A stretch of 64,000 nt of DNA from Streptomyces sp. NBC_01549 (GTDB lineage: Bacteria; Actinomycetota; Actinomycetes; Streptomycetales; Streptomycetaceae), in contig NZ_JAPEPW010000001.1 in the NCBI RefSeq assembly GCF_026339955.1, positions 1,860,001 to 1,924,000 of the forward strand. Direction: 5' to 3'. Under the pieces are notes generated by a model that made no database searches, was not told the DNA's origin, and saw nothing but the letters and a program-made list of their open reading frames with translations. The position numbers and the translations under genes are program-made. Positions 17,679 to 26,128 of this stretch are shown in pieces (the stretch's first letter is position 1; each line of letters opens with the position of its first letter).

Positions 17679-18653
17679 ATGGAACTTGACGTCCTAGGAC
17701 TCGGCAAGGAAACACAACTCGTCTACACGGCCCTGGTCGGGCTGCCCCGCGCCACCGCCTCGGCGCTCGCCGACACGTGCGGACTGTCCGTGAGTACGGC
17801 GGGACGGCTGCTGTCCGGCCTGGTCAAGGGCGGTCTGGCGACGAGGTCGGAGGGCCGGCCGCCGCACTTCACCGCGGTCGCCCCGGACGTCGCCGTCACC
17901 GCCCTGATCCAGGAGCGCGAGCACCGGCTCGACGCGGCCCGCTCCCTGGTGCGGCGGCTCGCCGAGACACACCGCGAGACCCACCGGATCAGCCGGCCGG
18001 ACATCGCGGTGGAACTCCTGACCGACTGGAAGGACATCAGCCAAGCGGTTCACCGGCTCACCGACGGCTCCCAGCGGCAGGTGCGTGCCTTCGACCGGCC
18101 GCCGTACATCGATCGTCCCGGCAGCAGCATGGAGGACCAGGTTCGGCGACGGCGCACCGGAGTGACCCACCGGGTGATCTACGACCGGGCGGCGGTGGCC
18201 TGGCCCGGGCGGCTGACCGCGGACATCCTGCCGAGCATACGGACCGGTGAACAGGCCCGTGTGCGGGCCGAGTTGCCGCTCAAGCTGGTGATACGCGACA
18301 ACGAGGAGGCGATCATCCCGTTCAGCCTCGCGCCCGGCGGCCACTCGGCGGCGTACCTCATCCACCGCTCACCGATGCTCGCCGCCCTGGAATCCCTGTT
18401 CGAGGCCGAGTGGGAGCGGGCGGTACCCCTGAAGGACACCGGCCCGCTCGCCGAGCGCTCCGGGCAGCCGGACGCCGAGACCCGCGCGCTGCTGGCGCTG
18501 CTCACCTCCGGCAGTACGGACGCGGCGATCGCCCGCACCCAGGGCTGGAGCCAGCGCACCACGCAGCGCCGGATCCACCGGCTGATGACCGAACTCGGGG
18601 CGTCCACCCGCTTTCAGGCCGCGGCGATGGCCGCCCAGCGGGGCTGGCTCTAG
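17679..18653 (+). CDS. TrmB/LuxR-type helix-turn-helix regulator
   Basis: This 324-residue protein starts MELDVLGLGKETQLVY at 17679, following GGAGCGG. Residues 1-75 form a TrmB-like winged helix (LSVSTAGRLLSGLVKGGLATR). A middle domain of about 150 residues, with VELLTDWKDIS and THRVIYDR, resembles the effector part of Streptomyces LuxR/TrmB regulators. The C-terminus (about 255-320) is a LuxR-type HTH: LLALLTSGSTDAAIARTQGWSQRTTQRRI. The architecture is typical of one-component regulators of secreted functions in Streptomyces. Divergent placement next to the large peptidase suggests that gene as a target, but no operator was identified. Confidence 0.85.
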   Translation: MELDVLGLGKETQLVYTALVGLPRATASALADTCGLSVSTAGRLLSGLVKGGLATRSEGRPPHFTAVAPDVAVTALIQEREHRLDAARSLVRRLAETHRETHRISRPDIAVELLTDWKDISQAVHRLTDGSQRQVRAFDRPPYIDRPGSSMEDQVRRRRTGVTHRVIYDRAAVAWPGRLTADILPSIRTGEQARVRAELPLKLVIRDNEEAIIPFSLAPGGHSAAYLIHRSPMLAALESLFEAEWERAVPLKDTGPLAERSGQPDAETRALLALLTSGSTDAAIARTQGWSQRTTQRRIHRLMTELGASTRFQAAAMAAQRGWL

Positions 18654-18707
18654 GGTCCTTCCGGCCGGTCCGGCCGGCGACGATTCGCACGCACCGCTAC
18701 GCGCCGT

Positions 18708-19787
18708 TCAGGAGACCACCGCCGACAGTCGGTGCACGTCCCGAGCCGTCCCCGTCACCCCGGACAAGAACCCCTGGGCGCGCGGAGAGGCGTTCTCCGT
18801 CAGCCAGTTCGGGTCGATGTCGCAGACGGCGACGCGGACCTCGGTGCCGACCAGGGCCAGCGGCAGGGTGTGGACGACTGTCGAGGGGAAGCTGAGGATC
18901 GTGCGGCCGATGGGGCCACGGCGGGCGATCAGTTCGAGGGGGAGGTCGGGGCGGACGATCTCCAGTCCCGTCTCCGCGGCCAGCCGGTGGAGTTTGTCGG
19001 CGCTCTCGCGGCGGTGGGCGAAGTAGCGGGTCGCACCGTGGGTCCTGGCGAGGGCGCGGACCGCCTCCAGGTAGCGGTCCGGGTCGACCACGCCGGTCTC
19101 GACCAGGGAGGTGCCGACCAGGTCCGCGCCCTTGGTGATACGGGGTGGGCCGAAGCGGGCGCGGGTCCAGGAGAAGTCGTTGGCGGTGACTCGCACGCCG
19201 TCCGGGACGGAGTCGATGGGCATGGAGGAGAAGACCTCGACCGTACGGCCCTTGGCGGGCGTGAGACGGCGGCGGGCGGACGCGGAGACGGGGGCGAACA
19301 GCACGTCCCGGGGACCGGGGCGGCCACCGCGCCGGTGCCAGCGCACCAGGCGTTCGCCCTGGGCGAGCTGGGCGACGAACTCCATCGTCGCCGTTCCGTC
19401 GTCGACCACGACCAGGTCGGGGGCGCGGGTGATGGTCAGGAGTAGCTGTACATAGCGGGAGAACGGGTCTCCCATGACGATGCGGCGGGCCCTGCGCAGC
19501 AGCGGGGCGAGACCGCCGATGGTGTGGAAGGGCGCCGTGGTGCCACCGCGCGCCTCCTCCCAGCGGACCGAGTGGCCCTCGTCGCGGGCCAGTTCGGCCA
19601 TGCGGCGCAGCTGGCCACGGGTCATCGGGTCGTTGGGGGACAGGACGACGAGGGTGAGCCCCGCGCCGGGCGGCGCCGTGCCGTGATGGACAGCGGAGTG
19701 TGCCCATTCCAGCACGTTCAGGAGCTGTACCGGACTCTCGACGAAGGCGAGAGTGTGGGGGCCGGTGGAACCGGCGCGGGGGCTCAT
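18708..19787 (-). CDS. Polysialyltransferase-like (GT52-type) glycosyltransferase
   Basis: This 359-residue soluble or peripheral protein opens with TLAFVESPVQLLNVLEWAH, the usual N-terminus of the polysialyltransferase/GT52 group. It also has VVVDDGTATMEF, VFSSMPID, GTSLVETGVVD and YFAHRRES, where His-Arg residues of the sugar-nucleotide site are expected, and SFPSTVVHTLPL near the end. It is the last gene of the operon DUF6716, neuA-type, neuB-type, this gene, with 80 bp to the stop of neuB. It probably adds the nonulosonic acid to the polymer or to an intermediate. Exact acceptor and linkage are not visible in the sequence. Confidence 0.7.
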   Translation of the reverse strand: MSPRAGSTGPHTLAFVESPVQLLNVLEWAHSAVHHGTAPPGAGLTLVVLSPNDPMTRGQLRRMAELARDEGHSVRWEEARGGTTAPFHTIGGLAPLLRRARRIVMGDPFSRYVQLLLTITRAPDLVVVDDGTATMEFVAQLAQGERLVRWHRRGGRPGPRDVLFAPVSASARRRLTPAKGRTVEVFSSMPIDSVPDGVRVTANDFSWTRARFGPPRITKGADLVGTSLVETGVVDPDRYLEAVRALARTHGATRYFAHRRESADKLHRLAAETGLEIVRPDLPLELIARRGPIGRTILSFPSTVVHTLPLALVGTEVRVAVCDIDPNWLTENASPRAQGFLSGVTGTARDVHRLSAVVS

Positions 19788-19867
19788 CGACGTACGACCG
19801 TCCCGTCGGAAGGAGTTGTCGTAAGGAGGTAAGAAGTAACGCGTGGGGGGTTCGGGAGGTCAGGGCC

Positions 19868-20806
19868 TCAGACCGCGAGCGGCTCGCCGGCGGCAGCGGC
19901 GATCTCCGCCTCGGCGACGACACCCGTGACACGGCGCAGCTTCTTCATGGGGCCGAGCTCGGACTCGTAGACCTTCTTGACGCCGTCGCCGAGGGAGGCC
20001 TCGATGGTGCGGATGTCGCGGACGAGGCGGGAGAGGCCGCCCGGCTCGACGGAGGCGGCCTGGTCGGAGCCCCACATCGCGCGGTCGAGGGTGATGTGAC
20101 GCTCGACGAAGGTGGCGCCGAGGGCGACCGCGGCCAGCGTGGTCTGCAGGCCCGTCTCGTGGCCGGAATAGCCGATCGGGACGTTCGGGTACTCGGCCTG
20201 GAGGGTGTTGATGACGCGGAGGTTGAGCTCCTCGGCCTTCGCCGGGTAGGTCGAGGTGGCGTGGCAGAGCAGGATGTTGTCGCTGCCCAGGACCTCGACC
20301 GCGTGGCGGATCTGCTTCGGGGTCGACATGCCCGTGGAGAGGATCACCGTGCGGCCGGTGGCGCGCAGGGAGCGCAGCAGCTCGTCGTCGGTCAGGGAGG
20401 CGGAGGCGACCTTGTGGGCGGGGACGTCGAACTTCTCGAGGAAGGCGACGGCCTCGGTGTCCCACGGGGAGGCGAACCAGTCGATGTTCTTGCTCTTGGC
20501 GTACTCGTCGATCTGGCGGTACTCGTCCTCACCGAACTCCACGCGGTGGCGGTAGTCGATGTAGGTCATGCGGCCCCAGGGGGTGTCGCGCTCGATGTCC
20601 CACTGGTCGCGCGGGGTGCAGATCTCCGGGGTGCGCTTCTGGAACTTGACGGCGTCGCAGCCGGCCTCGGCGGCGGCGTCGATCAGCTTGAAGGCGTTCT
20701 CGAGCTCGCCGTTGTGGTTGATGCCGATCTCGCCGACGACGTAGACGGGGTGGCCGGGGCCGGCGGTCTTCGAACCGAACGTGCGCAGACGGGAGTTGGT
20801 GCTCAT
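19868..20806 (-). CDS. Nonulosonic acid synthase (NeuB family) without SAF domain
   Basis: This 312-residue TIM-barrel enzyme condenses phosphoenolpyruvate with a six-carbon sugar (ManNAc, mannose or their phosphates) to a nine-carbon acid. Barrel motifs are complete: VGEIGINHNGE, DAVKFQKR, VILSTGMST, HATSTYPA and IGYSGHETG. The chain ends soon after the barrel (RRVTGVVAEAEIA), so the C-terminal SAF/antifreeze-like domain, usual in NeuB proteins of about 345 residues, is missing. TAAGGAA upstream of the ATG at 20806 also includes the stop codon of the NeuA-type gene 14 bp away, so the two are coupled. Context suggests Kdn or a related acid as product; sialic acid itself is possible. Confidence 0.88.
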   Translation of the reverse strand: MSTNSRLRTFGSKTAGPGHPVYVVGEIGINHNGELENAFKLIDAAAEAGCDAVKFQKRTPEICTPRDQWDIERDTPWGRMTYIDYRHRVEFGEDEYRQIDEYAKSKNIDWFASPWDTEAVAFLEKFDVPAHKVASASLTDDELLRSLRATGRTVILSTGMSTPKQIRHAVEVLGSDNILLCHATSTYPAKAEELNLRVINTLQAEYPNVPIGYSGHETGLQTTLAAVALGATFVERHITLDRAMWGSDQAASVEPGGLSRLVRDIRTIEASLGDGVKKVYESELGPMKKLRRVTGVVAEAEIAAAAGEPLAV

Positions 20807-20820
20807 GGTGGAGAAGTTCC

Positions 20821-22053
20821 TTACTTGTCGAGGGAGTCGAGAGAAGGGCCGAGGATCCAGCTGGCGATCTCTCGGATCGCGCCGTCGCCGCCGGGGACGG
20901 TGGTGACCGCGCGTGCGGCGCCGCGCACGACGTCGTGGGCGCTCGCGACCGCCACGGGCCAGCCCACGAGGGCGAAGCACGGGAGGTCGTTGACGTCGTT
21001 GCCGACGTAGAGCACGCGCTCAGGCGCGATGCCCTGCTCCTCGCACCACTGCTTCAGTGCGAGGTCCTTGCGGTCGATGCCGTGCAGGACCGGGATCTTG
21101 AGCTTCCGGGCCCGGGCGGCGACCACCGGGTTCTGTTCCGTGGACAGGATGAGCATCGTCAGCCCGCTCTTGCGGAGGGCGGCGATACCGAGGCCGTCCC
21201 CGCGGTGCACGGAGACGAACTCCCGTCCGTCGGAGTCGATCAGCACCCTGTCGTCGGTCTGGGTGCCGTCGAAGTCGAGGACGACCGCGTCGATGTCTTC
21301 GGCGGTCGGCAGCGAACCGGGTCGGTTCGCGTCGAAGAGGGGGGCCAGCGCGCGGGCGCGGGCGAGGTCGTGCGGGTCGTCGATCTCCAGCACGCGGGCC
21401 GGGTCGGTGCGGACGAGCTCCGTGCGGCCGAAGAAGCGGTGCTGGTGCTTGCGCAGGCCCGCGGCGTCCATGGCGTAGGCCGCGCCGGTCTCCAGGAAGT
21501 CCTGGGGCCGGTCCTGGCGGCGGGGCCGGAAGGACTTGTCGTGGTTGACGCCGTTGCCGCCCTCGGTGGACTCGTCGGCGGCGTCGCGCCAGATGAAGCC
21601 GTGGAAGTTGGCCACCGTCAGCGCGGTGTCCGCGCCGTTCTCGGCGACCGCCCCGGCGACCCCGTCGATGTCCTCCCGCGTGATGAACGGGCTGGTGCAC
21701 TGGACGAGCAGGACGACGTCGACCGGGGAGCCGTGCAGGGCCTCGTGGGCGTCCATGGCGTGCAGGACGGCGGCCTCGGAGGTGGCGGTGTCGCCGGCGA
21801 TGGCGGCGGGGCGCAGGACGACCTCGGCGCCGGCCTCGCGGGCGGCGGCGGCGATCGCCTGGTCGTCGGTGGAGACCACGACGTCCGTGACGAGCCGCGT
21901 CGCCCGGCACTCGCGCACCGCGCGGGCCACCAGTGGCACTCCGCCGACCGGGAGGAGGTTCTTGGCGGGGACGCCCTTGGAGCCGCCGCGCGCGGGGATC
22001 ACCGCGAGCACCCGGCGCACCGGCGCCGCGTGAGCCGCTTCCGAGTTGGTCAT
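20821..22053 (-). CDS. CMP-nonulosonate synthetase fused to a HAD phosphatase (NeuA-KdsC type)
   Basis: This 410-residue two-domain enzyme begins MTNSEAAHAAP at 22053 behind AAGGAG with an 8-base gap. Residues 1-235 form the cytidylyltransferase: VIPARGGSKGVPAKNL, VLLVQCTSPF, and DIDDPHDLARA-like sequence near the domain end (LEIDDPHDL). Residues about 255-400 form a HAD domain with DFDGTQTDD, LSTEQNPVV and YVGNDVNDLPC, close to KDO-8-P or KDN-9-P phosphatases. One protein thus could remove the 9-phosphate and activate the acid with CTP. The phosphatase half supports a phosphorylated intermediate made by the neighbouring synthase. Confidence 0.92.
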   Translation of the reverse strand: MTNSEAAHAAPVRRVLAVIPARGGSKGVPAKNLLPVGGVPLVARAVRECRATRLVTDVVVSTDDQAIAAAAREAGAEVVLRPAAIAGDTATSEAAVLHAMDAHEALHGSPVDVVLLVQCTSPFITREDIDGVAGAVAENGADTALTVANFHGFIWRDAADESTEGGNGVNHDKSFRPRRQDRPQDFLETGAAYAMDAAGLRKHQHRFFGRTELVRTDPARVLEIDDPHDLARARALAPLFDANRPGSLPTAEDIDAVVLDFDGTQTDDRVLIDSDGREFVSVHRGDGLGIAALRKSGLTMLILSTEQNPVVAARARKLKIPVLHGIDRKDLALKQWCEEQGIAPERVLYVGNDVNDLPCFALVGWPVAVASAHDVVRGAARAVTTVPGGDGAIREIASWILGPSLDSLDK

Positions 22054-22127
22054 GCGCTGTTCTCCTTGACGAGGGACACGGGGAAGTTTTGAGGGATCAG
22101 CGGAGGGGTCGGGGGGAGCGACGGTGG

Positions 22128-23453
22128 TCACAGCTCCCCCATCCGCCGGATCACGGGGGCCACGCGCTGCACTCCGTGGCGGTAGGCGCCGCGGGCCGCC
22201 CGGCGGACGATCTGCCGTACGGGGCTGGGCTCCTTGTCGGCCGCGGGGGCGCCGGGCAGCGGGCTGCCGTCCGGGGCGAGGTGGTGGCGGGCGAGGATCC
22301 CGGGGAGGTAGCCGGGGGCGGTGACGGGCGTGTAGTAGGGGGCGAGGGGCAGCAGTCCGGGGGCCGCCAGCAGGCCGGTGATCCGGGCGCGCGCCTCGTC
22401 GAAGGCCGTCTCGTACCGGCCTCCCCCAGAGGGGGGACCCCCAGCGGCGACACCCTGCCGGGCTACCCACGCCGGGTCGGGTGCCGGCTCGTACCCGGCG
22501 TCGAGCTGGTCCCAGGAGGCCAGGCAGCCGGAGCCCACGAAGTGGTGGTTGCCGAGCGCCTCGCGCACCCCGAGGTCGCTGAGGACGACGGTGGGGATGC
22601 GGCGGTGCAGGGACTCCAGGGCCGCCGTGGAGCTGATGGTGACCAGCAGGTCGGTGCGGTCGAGCACCTCGCCCATGTGGCCGTACACCAGCCGGAAGTT
22701 GGCGGGCAGGTCGGTCTTCTGCGCCAGCTTCTGGTACGGCAGTTCCTCGATGTGCGTGGTGTGTTCGCCCGGCTTGGAGCGCAGCTTCAGCAGCACCTCG
22801 CGGTCCGGGTGGAGGCGGGCGTGCTGGATCAGCCGGTTCAGCAGGTACGTACGGTCCTTGCGGTTCTCCGGGACGGAGGGCTGGGCGGCGAAGACGACCG
22901 TGTACGGGTCGTGCTTCTCGTAGGCGGCGCCGCCCAGGAAGGGCAGTGCCACCTCCGTCACCGAGGAGGCGTCGGCGCCCACTCCCTCGTACACGGCCCG
23001 GAACCGGTCCGCGTCCTGGCGGGAGTTGGCGAGGACGAGGTCCGCGCCGTGCCGCAGCAGCAGGCCGTCGGCGAGCTTCTCGTAGACGACGCCGACATAG
23101 CCGGTGACGATGACGGGCCGCTTGCTCCGCCCGTCCCAGACGTGGGCGAGGCCGTGCAGGATCGCCTGCACACCGCCGCCCACGAGGGCGACGACGAGGA
23201 TGTCGTACGACTCCCGTTCCATGGCGCGCAGGAACTCGACGGCGGTGACCTCGCGGAGGGAATCCGCGCGGACGCCGACTTCTTCGAGCTGGCGGGCGGT
23301 GGGGGTGGCTCGGCCACGCAGGAGAAAACCGTCGAGGTGAATGTCCGATTCGACCGGTGAAATGCGATTCGCGGTGAGCGAACCCCATTTCCACCGGGTG
23401 TCGGAATCCGCGAGAACGGCGACCCGCAGGGACTTCCTGGTACTTGCTGGCAC
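22128..23453 (-). CDS. DUF6716 putative glycosyltransferase
   Basis: This 441-residue protein begins at the GTG at 23453 (then PASTRKSLRVAV), the natural start of the Rossmann strand RVAVLADSDTRWKWGSLTA. A TTG at 23492 would add 13 residues. It has FAAQPSVPENRKDR, VLLKLRSKPGEHTTH and DLLVTISSTAALESL, which look like the nucleotide-sugar site of GT-B enzymes of the CDP-glycerol/polysialyltransferase type. It heads the operon that continues into the NeuA and NeuB-type genes. An actual transferase activity is not proven for this family. The gap of 198 bp to the divergent GT2 gene should hold both promoters. Confidence 0.75.
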   Translation of the reverse strand: MPASTRKSLRVAVLADSDTRWKWGSLTANRISPVESDIHLDGFLLRGRATPTARQLEEVGVRADSLREVTAVEFLRAMERESYDILVVALVGGGVQAILHGLAHVWDGRSKRPVIVTGYVGVVYEKLADGLLLRHGADLVLANSRQDADRFRAVYEGVGADASSVTEVALPFLGGAAYEKHDPYTVVFAAQPSVPENRKDRTYLLNRLIQHARLHPDREVLLKLRSKPGEHTTHIEELPYQKLAQKTDLPANFRLVYGHMGEVLDRTDLLVTISSTAALESLHRRIPTVVLSDLGVREALGNHHFVGSGCLASWDQLDAGYEPAPDPAWVARQGVAAGGPPSGGGRYETAFDEARARITGLLAAPGLLPLAPYYTPVTAPGYLPGILARHHLAPDGSPLPGAPAADKEPSPVRQIVRRAARGAYRHGVQRVAPVIRRMGEL

Positions 23454-23651
23454 GTCCAAGACGCTAGGAAGCCATTCCGAGTTGCGGCCCAACCTGAATG
23501 CAACAAACGGTTAACAGCACATCGACGAATGGCGAATCGGGCCGCGATCCAGCCGGAAATCAGCTGGGTTCACGGCTTCGCCACGCGTCGTTCACCTGAC
23601 ATCTCACCAACGGTCAAGACGAATGCCGGGCCGCCGCCTAACGTCACATGG

Positions 23652-24632
23652 GTGGTCAAGCTCTCCGTCATCGTGCCGTTCTACAACGTGCAGCAATATG
23701 CACCCGACACCTTGAAGAGCCTGCGCGCGAACGCGCGTGAGGACTTCGAATTCGTTCTCGTGGACGACTGTTCACGCGACGAGACACCGGACATTCTCGC
23801 GCGCGCGGAGCGCGAGCTCCCGGGCGCGGTGTATGTCAGACACGAGAAGAACGGAGGACTGGCGACCGCGCGCAACACGGGCATCGACGCGGCGCACGGC
23901 GAATACCTCACGTTCCTCGACGGGGACGACTGGCTCGCCCCCGGCTATTACGAGCAACTCGTGGCATCCATCGAGCAGTTGGGCTGCGACTTCGTCCGTA
24001 CGGACCATGTCCAGTGCACCGCGCGGGCCCGCACCATCCACCGGGTCCCGCACGGCCGGCGCGGAGTGGTGCTGAACCCCCGCGACGCGATACTGCCCGC
24101 CGACCGCTCCACCTCCGTCGACTACGCCTACGCCTGGGCGGGCATCTACCACCGCCGCCTGGTCGACCGGGGGCTGCTGCACTTCACCGACGGCCTGCGG
24201 ACGGCCGAGGACCGGCCCTGGATCTGGAAGCTGCACCGGGAGGCGGAATCCTTCGCCACGGTGGGGCTTCTCGGTGTGTTCTACCGGCGTGGTGTGGCCT
24301 CCTCTCTCACCCAGATCGGAGACGTGCGCCAGCTCGACTTCATTCGCGCGTTCGACCAAGTGGTGGCGGAAACCGCCGCGGATCGCGACGCGGAAAAACT
24401 CCTGCCCAAGGCCGTGCGCACGTATTGCGCGATTATTTCCCATCATCTGGGATCCATCGAAAGGTTCGAGCCGGCAGTGGCACGGAAACTGAAGTCGATG
24501 AGTGCCGTCGCCCTGCGGAACATGCCGCAGGACGTGCTCGACGACGCCCTCGACTCGATGGACGTCCAGCGCGCGACACGGCTGCGCCGACTGCGCCGCC
24601 GTCCGGCTCCCACCACGGGGGTGTCCGCGTGA
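23652..24632 (+). CDS. GT2 family glycosyltransferase
   Basis: This 326-residue GT-A enzyme uses the GTG at 23652, which opens directly on the first strand (VKLSVIVPFYNVQQY). A longer frame from 23529 would add 41 residues with no family likeness. The UDP-sugar site is visible as FEFVLVDDCSRDETP, LATARNTGIDAAHGEY and the metal motif FLDGDDW (residues near 90). AEDRPWIWKLH resembles the catalytic-base region. No ribosome site is clear at the chosen start, so the start is uncertain. It overlaps the next gene by 4 bp (GTGA) and probably builds part of the repeating unit of the wall glycopolymer. Confidence 0.85.
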   Translation: MVKLSVIVPFYNVQQYAPDTLKSLRANAREDFEFVLVDDCSRDETPDILARAERELPGAVYVRHEKNGGLATARNTGIDAAHGEYLTFLDGDDWLAPGYYEQLVASIEQLGCDFVRTDHVQCTARARTIHRVPHGRRGVVLNPRDAILPADRSTSVDYAYAWAGIYHRRLVDRGLLHFTDGLRTAEDRPWIWKLHREAESFATVGLLGVFYRRGVASSLTQIGDVRQLDFIRAFDQVVAETAADRDAEKLLPKAVRTYCAIISHHLGSIERFEPAVARKLKSMSAVALRNMPQDVLDDALDSMDVQRATRLRRLRRRPAPTTGVSA

Positions 24633-25963
24633 CCACCCAGATCTTCATGGCGTCCACGCTGTACGGCACGGCCACGCTCGCCGCGGCCCTGGACAGCGAC
24701 TGCTTCCGGCCCGCCGACCGGCGCATCCTGCTCGTCTCCAACAACGCGGCGACGCCCGAGACGACGCCCGGCCTCGACGAGATGCCCGGGTTCGAGCAGC
24801 TGCGCGGCCGCTTCGACGACGTGATCTCGTGGAACGCGACGATCTCCCCCTTCCACCCCGGCGGCTGGACCCCGCGGCTCGACGACGTTCCCCTCTGGGA
24901 GCGGCATCTGCGGCTCGCCTGGAGCCTCGGCGACGACGACATCGAGCTGGCCGTCGAGTCGATCCAGGTCAACCCGGCACTCGGCATCTCGCAGATCTTC
25001 ATGGGCGCGCCCGTCACCGTGTACGCGGACGGCCTGATGAGCTACGGCCCCACCCGCAACAAGATCGACCCGCTGGTCGGCACGCGGGTGACCCGCCTGC
25101 TCCACCTGGACCTCGTCCCCGGCCTCAAGCCGCTGCTGCTCACCGAGTTCGGCGTCGAGCCGGAGATCGTGCCGACGGACGCGTTCTCGAAGGTGCTCGC
25201 CGAACTGGTCGACACCGGGGACGAGCTGCCCTTCGTCGACGAACCGGCCCTCCTGCTCGGCCAGTACCTCTCCGCGCTGGACATCCTCACCGCCGAGGAG
25301 GAGGAGAACCTCCACGTACGGATGCTGAAGGGCGCCCTCGCGCTCGGCCACACGCGTGTGGTGTTCAAGCCGCACCCCTCGGCCCCGGCCCGCTGGTCGC
25401 GCCTGCTGGAGAAGGAGGCCGAGAAGCTCGGCGCCGACCTCACCGTGCTCGACACCCCGGTCCTCGCCGAGGTGCTCTACCAGCGGATGCGCCCCGCCCT
25501 GGTGGTCGGCTGCTTCTCCACCGCGCTGCTCACCGCGTCCGCGCTGTACGGCCTGCCGGTCGCCCGCGTCGGCACCGGCCCCCTCCTCGACCGTCTCACG
25601 CCGTACGAGAACAGCAACCGCGTCCCCGTCACGATCGTGGACGCGCTGCTGCCCGAACTGACGGACGAGTCGGCGGTCAACGAGCAGCGCCAGGGCATGG
25701 ACGTGACGCAACTGACGGACCTCGTCCGGGCCGTCGGCTTCGCCATGCAGCCGAAGATCTACCCGGATCTGCGCCCGGCCACCGAGGCCTTCCTGACCCG
25801 GCATCTGAACCACCACACCCGGCGCTACTTCAAGCGCAAGCGCCTCACCTCGCTGGCGCTGCCCGGCGCGGTCCCGGCACAGCTGGCGTTCATCCCGCGC
25901 AACGCCACTGTGCGCCGGGTGGCGCGCCGCGCCCGCTCGCTGAAGCGGGCGGTGGGCCGCTGA
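24629..25963 (+). CDS. Polysialyltransferase-family protein
   Basis: This 444-residue protein starts at the GTG at 24629, overlapping the GT2 stop. It shows features of the alpha-2,8-polysialyltransferase family: FMASTLYGTATLAAALDSDCF at the N-terminus, a long helical middle, VVFKPHPSAPARW with the His-Pro motif used for CMP-sugar binding, and ALVVGCFSTALLTASALYG with the Ser-Thr motif. The C-terminus is strongly basic (RRYFKRKRL, ARRARSLKRAVGR), which fits membrane association. With the synthase and activation genes opposite, it is the best candidate for the polymerising or capping transferase that uses CMP-nonulosonate. Confidence 0.82.
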   Translation: MTTQIFMASTLYGTATLAAALDSDCFRPADRRILLVSNNAATPETTPGLDEMPGFEQLRGRFDDVISWNATISPFHPGGWTPRLDDVPLWERHLRLAWSLGDDDIELAVESIQVNPALGISQIFMGAPVTVYADGLMSYGPTRNKIDPLVGTRVTRLLHLDLVPGLKPLLLTEFGVEPEIVPTDAFSKVLAELVDTGDELPFVDEPALLLGQYLSALDILTAEEEENLHVRMLKGALALGHTRVVFKPHPSAPARWSRLLEKEAEKLGADLTVLDTPVLAEVLYQRMRPALVVGCFSTALLTASALYGLPVARVGTGPLLDRLTPYENSNRVPVTIVDALLPELTDESAVNEQRQGMDVTQLTDLVRAVGFAMQPKIYPDLRPATEAFLTRHLNHHTRRYFKRKRLTSLALPGAVPAQLAFIPRNATVRRVARRARSLKRAVGR

Positions 25964-26128
25964 TCGGGTTCCTGGGCCGGGCCGTCGCGGGCCGGCCCGG
26001 GAACCCGAAACGACGTACAGGTGAACGAGCACCGGCCGTCGGGCGAATCGTCGGTCGGACGGCCAGGTAAACCTTGTTAATCGGATTAGTGTGCCGTGGG
26101 TCCCATGAGTCCCGCTGAGGGGAAACCT

